NCBI GenBank assembly: GCA_025060055.1
Contig: JANXCK010000041.1
Coordinates: 1 to 12,019, forward strand
Origin: Fimbriimonadales bacterium
GTDB taxonomy: Bacteria > Armatimonadota > Fimbriimonadia > Fimbriimonadales > GBS-DC
Direction of reading: 5' to 3'
Length of the DNA: 12,019 bases
The translations under genes and the position numbers were made by a program. Below, one piece after another: positions 1 through 5,288 of this stretch (positions are counted from its first letter, which is position 1; every line of letters starts with the position of its first letter). The notes beneath the pieces are model-generated. The model saw only the letters and a list, made by a program, of their open reading frames with translations, was not told where the DNA came from and made no database searches.

Positions 1-2
1 TG

Positions 3-320
3 CCGAATGTGCGCGTGGCGTCGCTGGAGGGCTTGCTGGCACATTTCGCGCAGCAGGTAGGGGCGTGCGCGATTGTGCGCGGACTGCGCGCTGTGTCCGA
101 CTTCGAGTATGAGTTCCAGATGGCAACGATGAACCGCCAACTCGCTCCCGAAGTGGACACCTGCTTCCTAATGACCCATCAGCAGTATGCGTTCCTGTCG
201 TCGTCCATCGTGAAAGAGGTGGCGCGACTGGGAGGCGTGGTAGACCACCTCGTGCCCCCAAATGTCGCCCGCAAACTCAAGGAGCGATTCGCGCCACCCA
301 CGGCAGGAAACTCCAAATGA
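3..320 (+). CDS. coaD: Phosphopantetheine adenylyltransferase, C-terminal part (5' end outside window)
   Basis: CoaD transfers AMP from ATP to 4'-phosphopantetheine, giving dephospho-CoA, the penultimate step of coenzyme A synthesis in the cytoplasm. About 105 codons are visible. The frame is open to the window edge, and the residues before the internal GTG at 9 (Pro-Asn-Val-Arg-Val) already match the family, so 9 is not the real start. Diagnostic stretches are IVRGLRAVSDFEYEFQMA, NRQLAPEVDT and FLSSSIVKEVARLGG, which form the phosphopantetheine and ATP pocket and the ISSTxVR-type signature. The nucleotide-binding TxGHxD/HxGH region must lie upstream of the window. The gene ends with TGA. The coiled-coil gene that follows 38 bases later is a common neighbour of coaD in several phyla. 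Family assignment is secure. Confidence 0.96.
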   Translation, partial: PNVRVASLEGLLAHFAQQVGACAIVRGLRAVSDFEYEFQMATMNRQLAPEVDTCFLMTHQQYAFLSSSIVKEVARLGGVVDHLVPPNVARKLKERFAPPTAGNSK

Positions 321-358
321 GTATCGAAACCCACGCTTGTAAGGGGAGGCTCTGAGCT

Positions 359-910
359 ATGGTACACACGGACGGTATGATGATACGCAAATGGCTAAGA
401 GAGCTGGATCAGGCGTTCGAGAACGCACGGAGCTTTGGACCTGTCGTATTCGGTTTAGACAAAGGCGAGTGTCATAACCGTGTGCAGCAGATTCTGGCGA
501 ACCTGCCCAGCGACTTTGACAAAGCCGAGCGGGTGCTGCGCGAGACCGATCGCCTGATTGGCGGTGCGCAGACCGAAGCGCAGATGACGATTGCTCAGGC
601 ACAGGAAGAGGCACGGCGGATTATTGAGCAAGCGCGGCGCGAAGCCGAGCAAATCTTGGAACGCGCTCATGCCGAGCAACAACGGATGCTTAGTCAGACT
701 GAAGTCTACCAACTGGCGCAGACCCAAGCACACGAGCTTCTCGAATCGGCACGTGAGAAAGCGCAGCAAATCAGGCGCGGCGCCGATGAGTACGCCTACG
801 AGGTGCTGACCGAACTGGAAAACGCGCTGGCGAAGGTGATGAATACCGTGCAAAACGGCAAGGTGCTGCTGGAGGATTACCTTAAGCAGCGCGTGGGCAC
901 GCGCCGCTAA
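359..910 (+). CDS. DivIVA/SepIVA-like coiled-coil protein
   Basis: A 183-residue protein dominated by charged heptads rich in Ala, Glu, Arg and Gln. Residues about 10-66 form a short amphipathic head (WLRELDQAFENARSF, then LPSDFDKAERVLRETDRLI). Residues about 70-140 are an almost continuous coiled coil with repeated A-x-x-E-A-x-x-I patterns, and residues about 141-172 form a conserved-looking tail (YAYEVLTELENALAKVMNTVQNGKVLLEDYL, given here only as a landmark ending near residue 174). No signal peptide or membrane segment is visible. Automatic pipelines often name such proteins 'ATPase' or 'ATP synthase subunit B-like', but they are closer to the DivIVA-type proteins often found after coaD; mycobacterial SepIVA, a septum-associated protein, is the best-known relative. 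A role in cell-envelope or division organisation is inferred from that resemblance. The start at 359 is supported by the Shine-Dalgarno AAGGGGAGG at 341-349, nine bases upstream. The TAA stop overlaps the stop codon of the convergent glycosyltransferase. Confidence 0.8.
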   Translation: MVHTDGMMIRKWLRELDQAFENARSFGPVVFGLDKGECHNRVQQILANLPSDFDKAERVLRETDRLIGGAQTEAQMTIAQAQEEARRIIEQARREAEQILERAHAEQQRMLSQTEVYQLAQTQAHELLESAREKAQQIRRGADEYAYEVLTELENALAKVMNTVQNGKVLLEDYLKQRVGTRR

Positions 911-1815
911 AGCGGTGGCTTGAGGGGCAGAAAGGTCAGCCCCAGACGCAGCAGGCTCTTGAACCGCAGCGGATAGAGTCGCAGCGACCGCAGGTACGCC
1001 CGACGCGCGTTCCTGCGGTCGCCTAATAAAGCATACTCCGTACCCATGCAAGCGTAGGAGTGCGCCAGCGCCAAGCGCATCGCCCTCCGATCGGTTGCTC
1101 GCTGCCACAGGCGCGACTCGCACGCATGGATGGTTCCCGTGCGCACTTTCACATCATCTTCGTACACGCGCATGTGTTGAAATGAAGCGTTAGCCCCATG
1201 CACACGGTACATCGTCAGCGGCTCATCGATGTAGCCGATGTCGTACTCCAGCGCGACACGGAACCACATCTCCCAGTCGCCTGAACCATACAAATCCTCG
1301 CGAAACCCCCCAAGCCGCTCGAAGCACTCACGCCGTATCAACACCGACGAAGCGATGATTTTATTACAGCGTACCAGCGCCTCAATGATGTTTCCCGTCG
1401 GCGTGCGAGGCCACTCAAACCCCAACGGGTTGCCCGGCAGCACCTGTCCTGCCGCGTCAATAAAGTGTCCCCCTGTGTGTACCAGCCCCAATTGCGGGTT
1501 CGCTTCCAACAGGGCAACCTGCTTTTCCAGTTTCGTGGGCATCCACAGGTCGTCCGAGTTGAGAATCGCCAAATACTCACCTCGTGATTCGGCAACGCAT
1601 CGGTTTAGCGTGGAGTAGGTGCCGCGATTTTGCTGCACATAGAGCCGAACCCGCTCTCCGTAGGATTGCAAAATCGCCACCGAATCGTCTACGCTGCCGT
1701 CATCCACCACCACGACTTCGTAGTCGCTGAAGGTTTGCTGGAACACGCTCTCCAGCGTGGCGGGCAGGAATCGCGCGTGATTATAGCTGGGTATCAGCAC
1801 ACTGACTTTGGGCAT
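907..1815 (-). CDS. Family 2 (GT-A) glycosyltransferase
   Basis: A 302-residue inverting glycosyltransferase of the GT2 family, which moves a sugar from a nucleotide-sugar donor to an acceptor such as a polysaccharide or glycolipid. It begins with the canonical first strand (VSVLIPSYNHARFL, residues 4-17). Next come the nucleotide-binding VVVVDDGS (34-41), the metal-binding NSDD (86-89) and the acceptor-site SGDWEMWFR (178-186), which holds the usual catalytic-base region. The order and spacing fit a complete GT-A domain. Residues about 247-282 (LAHSYACMGTEYALLGD, then ARRAYLRSLRLYP) look like one TPR-type helical hairpin. There is no transmembrane segment, so it is probably cytoplasmic or peripheral. 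Donor and acceptor cannot be read from sequence, and there is no surrounding polysaccharide cluster. A GGTATCAT box nine bases upstream of the ATG, with no Shine-Dalgarno between, suggests leaderless translation. Confidence 0.93.
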   Translation of the reverse strand: MPKVSVLIPSYNHARFLPATLESVFQQTFSDYEVVVVDDGSVDDSVAILQSYGERVRLYVQQNRGTYSTLNRCVAESRGEYLAILNSDDLWMPTKLEKQVALLEANPQLGLVHTGGHFIDAAGQVLPGNPLGFEWPRTPTGNIIEALVRCNKIIASSVLIRRECFERLGGFREDLYGSGDWEMWFRVALEYDIGYIDEPLTMYRVHGANASFQHMRVYEDDVKVRTGTIHACESRLWQRATDRRAMRLALAHSYACMGTEYALLGDRRNARRAYLRSLRLYPLRFKSLLRLGLTFLPLKPPL

Positions 1816-1824
1816 CGCAGGAGA

Positions 1825-1832
1825 ATGATACC
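1825..1832 (-). promoter_or_regulatory. Putative -10 box of the glycosyltransferase gene
   Basis: On the minus strand the bases read GGTATCAT, one mismatch from TATAAT in the hexamer, and end nine bases before the ATG at 1815. The bases between (TCTCCTGCG) contain no ribosome binding site. Transcription would start about three bases upstream of the ATG, giving an essentially leaderless message. I could not find a good -35 hexamer at 16-18 bases. Confidence 0.5.
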
Positions 1833-1883
1833 TAACAGCGGAACAACCTGACCTTGAGGGACTTCAAATACCCCCTCACCCCC

Positions 1884-1913
1884 TTGACAAACGCCTTCAA
1901 AATAGGGTATACT
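1884..1913 (+). promoter_or_regulatory. Sigma-70-type promoter of the cytochrome oxidase operon
   Basis: A perfect -35 TTGACA at 1884-1889 and a -10 TATACT at 1908-1913 are separated by 18 bases. This is the strongest promoter match in the window. The expected start of transcription is near 1920, leaving a 5' leader of about 60 bases that carries the palindromic operator and, at about 1970-1975, the GAGGAGG ribosome binding site of the first gene. A C-rich tract, CCCCCTCACCCCC, directly abuts the -35 box on its upstream side. Confidence 0.8.
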
Positions 1914-1923
1914 GAGCATGGTC

Positions 1924-1944
1924 ATTAGACCTGACAGGTCTAAT
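1924..1944 (+). promoter_or_regulatory. 21-bp palindromic operator overlapping the start of oxidase transcription
   Basis: Two perfect 10-bp arms, ATTAGACCTG and CAGGTCTAAT, flank a single central A. The dyad starts 11 bases after the -10 box, so it spans about +4 to +25 of the predicted transcript. That is a typical place for a repressor to block initiation or clearance. With a one-base centre it cannot form an RNA hairpin with a proper loop unless inner pairs open, which favours a DNA site for a homodimer. The half-site does not match CopY, LexA or NsrR consensus sites as I know them. It loosely recalls GntR-type sites, but I cannot assign a regulator. Confidence 0.7.
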
Positions 1945-1982
1945 CAACCTACTTTGCAGAGCGCGGATGAGGAGGCGATAGA

Positions 1983-2102
1983 ATGAAGGACACGCAGGAG
2001 CCGTTCGTACCGACAGGCGCGATTGCGTTCTTTGTAAGCATGATTTTGGTCTACGCATTAGTCTGGCTCGCTGTCTACGGCGTGCTGCTCCACTGGAGGT
2101 GA
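1983..2102 (+). CDS. Cytochrome c oxidase subunit IIa (ba3-type), 39 residues
   Basis: A very short gene encoding 39 residues: a polar start (MKDTQEPFVPTGAIAF), one hydrophobic helix of about 20 residues (residues 13-36, with FFVSMILVYALVWLAVYGVL), and the end LLHWR. The Thermus ba3 oxidase has a similar single-helix subunit IIa of 34 residues (CoxIIa family) that packs against subunits I and II. Size, topology and position immediately before subunit II all fit. The ATG at 1983 follows the ribosome binding site GAGGAGG. Its own last codons (TGGAGG, then TGA) supply the Shine-Dalgarno sequence for subunit II, whose ATG follows four bases after the stop, so the two are translationally linked. 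Genes of this size are easily left out of automatic annotation. Confidence 0.88.
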   Translation: MKDTQEPFVPTGAIAFFVSMILVYALVWLAVYGVLLHWR

Positions 2103-2106
2103 TTCG

Positions 2107-2553
2107 ATGGATCGGTTCGAGAAGCGGGCGATTGCGCTGGCACTGTCTTTGGTGCTGATGTTCTTCGGCTTGATTGTGTACGCTGCGAAAGGACTGCAGG
2201 CGGATTTGCCCACCTGCCTGCCCTACAAACGCGAGATTAAGCAGGGCGCGTTCCAAGAGATCGGACCCAACCGCTACCAAGTGGATGTGGTGGCGTTTAT
2301 GTGGGGCTTCGACATGGGACAAATCAACACCATCAGAATCCCACGCGGCGCAATCGTAGACTTCTATGTCACCAGCCGCGATGTGATGCACGGCTACCAC
2401 ATCGACAAGACCCTTGTGAACCTGATGGCGATTCCAGGTGCCATCACCTACTCGCGCGTGAAATTTGACCGACCCGGAGAGTACCAGATTATCTGCCATG
2501 AGTATTGCGGTCTGGGACACCAGAACATGGCGGGCAAGGTGATTGTGGAGTAA
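2107..2553 (+). CDS. Cytochrome c oxidase subunit II, ba3-type (CuA subunit)
   Basis: A 148-residue electron-entry subunit of a B-family haem-copper oxidase. Residues about 8-29 form the single N-terminal membrane anchor (IALALSLVLMFFGLIVYAA); the rest is an extracytoplasmic cupredoxin domain. All dinuclear CuA ligands are present: His95 (DVMHGYH), Cys130, the Glu132 backbone, Cys134, His138 and Met141 in ICHEYCGLGHQNM. The protein is short compared with aa3-type subunit II (250 or more residues, two helices), lacks a fused cytochrome c domain, and matches the one-helix ba3 layout; the missing second helix is supplied by subunit IIa encoded just upstream. It accepts electrons from a soluble cytochrome c or copper protein and passes them to subunit I. 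Subunit I follows after 15 bases with its own GGAGGAG. Confidence 0.96.
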   Translation: MDRFEKRAIALALSLVLMFFGLIVYAAKGLQADLPTCLPYKREIKQGAFQEIGPNRYQVDVVAFMWGFDMGQINTIRIPRGAIVDFYVTSRDVMHGYHIDKTLVNLMAIPGAITYSRVKFDRPGEYQIICHEYCGLGHQNMAGKVIVE

Positions 2554-2568
2554 GGAGGAGAGTCGACG

Positions 2569-4296
2569 ATGCAAGCGGTTCCCGTAAAAGGCGCGACACG
2601 GTTTATCATTCTGAGCGAGCTGATTATTCCGTTTATTTTGCTGATTCTGGGCGTGCTGCTGGGGCTGTATCAGGCGCTGGCACGCGCGGGAATCATCAAG
2701 TCGGCTGACCTGTTCGGCATCAACTACTATCAGGGGCTGACGCTGCACGGCGTGATTAACGCGGTGGTGTTCACCACTTTCTTCGCGGTGGCGTTTGGAA
2801 ACGCGATCATGCTGCACCAGTTGAAGCGTCCCCTCAAAGAGGGTGTGCAGTGGGTATCGTGGGTGCTGATGGTGGGCGGGACGCTGATGGCGGCATGGGC
2901 AATGCTCACAGGGCGTGCCACTGTGCTGTATACCTTCTACCTGCCGATGGTGGCGCACTGGACTTTTTATGTGGGCGCGACGCTGCTGCTCATCGGCTCG
3001 ATTCTGCCCTACTTCTTCGACTGGATCCCCAACACTTTAGCGTGGCGGCGCGAGAACCCGAACGCGAAGCTGCCGCTTGCCGTGCTGGGCAACCTCGTGA
3101 ACTTCACCCTATGGTTTCTAATTATCCTGCCTTTGGCGACCACTGTGCTGTTCCAGATGTTGCCGTTGTCGCTGGGGCTAATCAAAGAGGCGAATGTGCT
3201 GCTTTCGCGCACGCTGTTTTGGTTCTTCGGGCACGCGCTGGTCTACTTCTGGCTGATCCCGTCGTACATCATGCTCTACACGATGCTGCCGAAGCTGGTG
3301 GGAGGCAAGCTCTACTCGGATTCGGCGGCGCGTCTGGCGTTTCTGCTGTTCCTGCTGTTCTCAATCCCTGTGGGCTTGCATCACCAGTACACGGAAGGCG
3401 GTTTGAGCAGTGGCTGGAAGCTGTGGCATGCGTTTTTGACCTTTATGGTCGCGCTGCCGAGTTTCATCACGGCGTTCACGGTCGCTGCGTCGCTGGAGCA
3501 TGGCGCACGGCTCAACGGGGCGCAGGGGCTGTTCGGCTGGATGGGCAAACTGCCCTACTGGAGCCACGAGGGCGATAAGTGGCTGTTCGCTTACCTTATC
3601 TCAGGCTTGATCCTGTTCCTGTTCGGCGGCATCACGGGGATTGTGAACGCCTCGTACAACTTGAACCTGATTGTGCATAACACGGCGTGGATTGTTGGGC
3701 ACTTCCACACGACGGTCGGCGGCTTAGTGACGCTCAGCTTTTTGGGGATGACCTTGTTTATGGTGGCGAAGTTGCGCGGTGTGGACATCAAGGCGAAATC
3801 GCTGGCACTCGCGGCGCCGTATCTGTGGATGGTTGGCTTCGTGATTTTTGAGATTGCGCTCTCAGTCACGGGCTTGCAAGGCGCGCCGCGCCGCAGCAAC
3901 CTCGGCATTAGCTACTTAGACCCTGCCAGCGGCGAGCTGCTCTACCGCCCCGACTGGCTGTTCTGGTCGCATGTGGGCGCACTGGGCGGCGTGATAGCCG
4001 TCATCGGATTCTTAGCCTACATGGTCTCGCTGTTTGGCACGCTGTTCGCCAAACCCGTTAAGCAGCCTGAAATCGACTTCCCGATGTCGGAGGCGCTGCA
4101 CGAGCAGACCACCCCGCTGGTGACCAACCTGCGTCCGTGGGTCACGGCGACCCTGCTGCTAATTGCTATCTCCTACACCTATCCTGTGTACGAGTCGATG
4201 ACGCGCGGCATCGTTGCTAACGCGCCGGGCTACCAGAGCGAGGGCAACAACCTGGTGCCGCAGCAGGCGTTGCAACAGCAATCCAAGCTGCCATGA
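2569..4296 (+). CDS. Cytochrome c oxidase subunit I, ba3-type (B-family haem-copper oxidase)
   Basis: A 575-residue polytopic membrane protein that reduces O2 to water and pumps protons. Haem and copper ligands are complete: His60 (LTLHGVINA) and His380 for the low-spin haem, His378 for the high-spin haem (VGHFHTTVGG), and His222, His271 and His272 for CuB (FFGHALVYFW, GLHHQYTEGG). Tyr226 is in place to form the His-Tyr crosslink. Ligand spacing parallels Thermus ba3, and the HFHTTVGG segment and overall length place it in the B family rather than the A family. Ala223 stands where many members have Pro in the GHPxVY motif. The C-terminal tail (about 545-575) is polar and Gln-rich. The start follows TAAGGAGGAG by nine bases. 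The stop overlaps the SCO gene start in ATGA, implying coupled translation of enzyme and copper chaperone. Confidence 0.96.
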   Translation: MQAVPVKGATRFIILSELIIPFILLILGVLLGLYQALARAGIIKSADLFGINYYQGLTLHGVINAVVFTTFFAVAFGNAIMLHQLKRPLKEGVQWVSWVLMVGGTLMAAWAMLTGRATVLYTFYLPMVAHWTFYVGATLLLIGSILPYFFDWIPNTLAWRRENPNAKLPLAVLGNLVNFTLWFLIILPLATTVLFQMLPLSLGLIKEANVLLSRTLFWFFGHALVYFWLIPSYIMLYTMLPKLVGGKLYSDSAARLAFLLFLLFSIPVGLHHQYTEGGLSSGWKLWHAFLTFMVALPSFITAFTVAASLEHGARLNGAQGLFGWMGKLPYWSHEGDKWLFAYLISGLILFLFGGITGIVNASYNLNLIVHNTAWIVGHFHTTVGGLVTLSFLGMTLFMVAKLRGVDIKAKSLALAAPYLWMVGFVIFEIALSVTGLQGAPRRSNLGISYLDPASGELLYRPDWLFWSHVGALGGVIAVIGFLAYMVSLFGTLFAKPVKQPEIDFPMSEALHEQTTPLVTNLRPWVTATLLLIAISYTYPVYESMTRGIVANAPGYQSEGNNLVPQQALQQQSKLP

Positions 4297-4970
4297 GACC
4301 GACGCGACTTGCTGGATACCTCCTGTCATTCGCGCTGGGATGCTCTGCTTTCGGGCAGGGCATCCCACCCAACATCAGTCGCACGCTCGGTACTAAGCCC
4401 CCCGATGTGCTGTTCACCGACACGACAGGGCGCACCTTTCACCTGAGCGCGCTAAAGGGCAAGCCCGTGATTCTCAGCCCTATCTACGCGGGCTGCCCCA
4501 GCGCATGCATCGTTATCAGCCGCAGTGTGAAGAAGGCGTTAGCCCAGCTCAAGCTGCCCAACGACGCGTATACCTTGCTCACTTTCAGCTTCGACCCGAA
4601 GGAAGGGCGCAAGGAGATGGCGGACTTCCAACGCCAGCATGGACTGAACCATCCGAACTGGCGCGTCGCGTTTATTGCCGACGACCGCGCCCTGTTCGAG
4701 ATGCTGGACGCCCTCGACTTTCGGTTCACCTACATCTCTGAGCAGGTGAAAGACCATCCGAATCTGTTGGTGTTTTTGGACAGCGAGGGCGTGATTCGCC
4801 ACTACGAGTTCGGCTTGGAGTTCACTCCTGAACAGTTGCAGCGCGGGTTGCGCATCGCGCGCGGCGAGTACACGCTTTGGGAGCGCGTCAGCGACTGGAT
4901 AGTGCCCGTTGGCGCACTCGGCGTGCTGGCGACAGGGGCATGGATGATGCTGGGACGGCGGAAGAAATGA
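4293..4970 (+). CDS. SCO1/SenC-family copper chaperone, tail-anchored
   Basis: A 225-residue thioredoxin-fold protein of the SCO family, which delivers copper to, or reduces, the CuA site of subunit II on the outer face of the membrane. Residues about 5-21 form a secretion signal (LAGYLLSFALGCSAFG). The copper-binding CxxxC is Cys68-Pro-Ser-Ala-Cys72 in YAGCPSACIVI, and the third ligand is His155 in KDHPNLLVFLD. FSFDPKEG at 98-105 is the usual strand after the helix. A hydrophobic segment at about 202-219 followed by RRKK at the end predicts a C-terminal anchor, with the domain outside and the tail in the cytoplasm; classic SCO proteins are anchored at the N terminus. The ATGA overlap with subunit I and the absence of a separate ribosome binding site show coupling to the oxidase genes. 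Confidence 0.93.
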   Translation: MRPTRLAGYLLSFALGCSAFGQGIPPNISRTLGTKPPDVLFTDTTGRTFHLSALKGKPVILSPIYAGCPSACIVISRSVKKALAQLKLPNDAYTLLTFSFDPKEGRKEMADFQRQHGLNHPNWRVAFIADDRALFEMLDALDFRFTYISEQVKDHPNLLVFLDSEGVIRHYEFGLEFTPEQLQRGLRIARGEYTLWERVSDWIVPVGALGVLATGAWMMLGRRKK

Positions 4971-5012
4971 CTGCGACACAAGCCTGCGGCACGGGCATCT
5001 TGCCCGCGTAGC

Positions 5013-5097
5013 GTGGCACGGACAGTCGTGTCCGTGCATGAAGGCTTGGACACGACTGTCCAAGCCACGCTCTGCTTGGGCGAGATGCCCAAGCCAC
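5013..5097 (+). repeat. 85-bp repeat unit, copy A
   Basis: Begins GTGGCACGGACAG and ends GCCCAAGCCAC, and contains three hairpins. It matches copy B over its whole length at 79 of 85 positions, and the first 40 bases are identical. The six differences (at 5053, 5056, 5069, 5070, 5072 and 5086) all lie in loops or in the linker between the second and third hairpins. Confidence 0.92.
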
Positions 5098-5126
5098 TTC
5101 GTGGCACGGGCAAGATGCCCGTGCAA

Positions 5127-5211
5127 GTGGCACGGACAGTCGTGTCCGTGCATGAAGGCTTGGACAAGAATGTCCAAGCCACCGTGTGCTTGGGCGAGAC
5201 GCCCAAGCCAC
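5127..5211 (+). repeat. 85-bp repeat unit, copy B
   Basis: Second direct copy, 114 bases after copy A in register. Stems are identical to copy A; the middle hairpin loop is AGAA instead of CGAC and the last loop is GAGAC instead of GAGAT. It ends eight bases before the region that carries the Rrf2 gene promoter. Confidence 0.92.
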
Positions 5212-5248
5212 GATTCCGCTACATCGGCGAAATGACGACTTGAATAGC

Positions 5249-5256
5249 GGTATAAT
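5249..5256 (+). promoter_or_regulatory. -10 box of the Rrf2-family gene
   Basis: GGTATAAT contains the perfect hexamer TATAAT at 5251-5256. The expected start near 5263 leaves a leader of about 26 bases with GAGGAG at 5273-5278, ten bases before the ATG. No recognisable -35 box lies 17 bases upstream (CGAAAT), so activation or an unusual -35 is possible. Half-sites TGAAT (5241-5245) and ATTCA (5255-5259) flank the box with a nine-base gap and could be an autoregulatory operator, but the dyad is short. Confidence 0.7.
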
Positions 5257-5288
5257 TCAGTTGGCTTGTTGCGAGGAGTGGATTCGAC

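Larger units (their letters stand above)
4987..5211. repeat. Array of eight palindromic repeats between the SCO and Rrf2 genes
   Basis: The 318-base gap between 4971 and 5288 holds no gene I can support; 4987-5211 is a dense run of hairpins. In order: CGGGCA/TGCCCG (4992-5006), GCACGGACA/TGTCCGTGC (5016-5037), GGCTTGGACA/TGTCCAAGCC (5043-5066), CTTGGGC/GCCCAAG (5075-5093) and GCACGGGCA/TGCCCGTGC (5104-5124); then a second copy of the 2nd, 3rd and 4th hairpins. Two core types recur, GGACA-n4-TGTCC and GGGC-n(3-5)-GCCC, each within GTGGCAC or GGCTTGG outer stems. Read as protein on the minus strand the unit gives GQDARA-type peptides, which I recall being over-predicted as ORFs in planctomycete, verrucomicrobial and armatimonadete genomes. 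The array may also act as a 3' barrier or terminator for the oxidase transcript; this is not shown. Confidence 0.9.

Noticed and set aside
1816..1982. Riboswitch in the oxidase leader
   Set aside because: The only structure is the palindrome with a one-base centre, better read as a DNA operator; no conserved riboswitch core is seen.
1897..2958. 353-codon minus-strand frame opposite the oxidase genes
   Set aside because: It is antisense to three well-identified genes and rich in His, Gln and Arg, as expected of a shadow frame in GC-rich DNA.
5013..5211. CRISPR array
   Set aside because: Only two long units with internal multi-hairpin structure, no unique spacers of regular size, and no cas genes.
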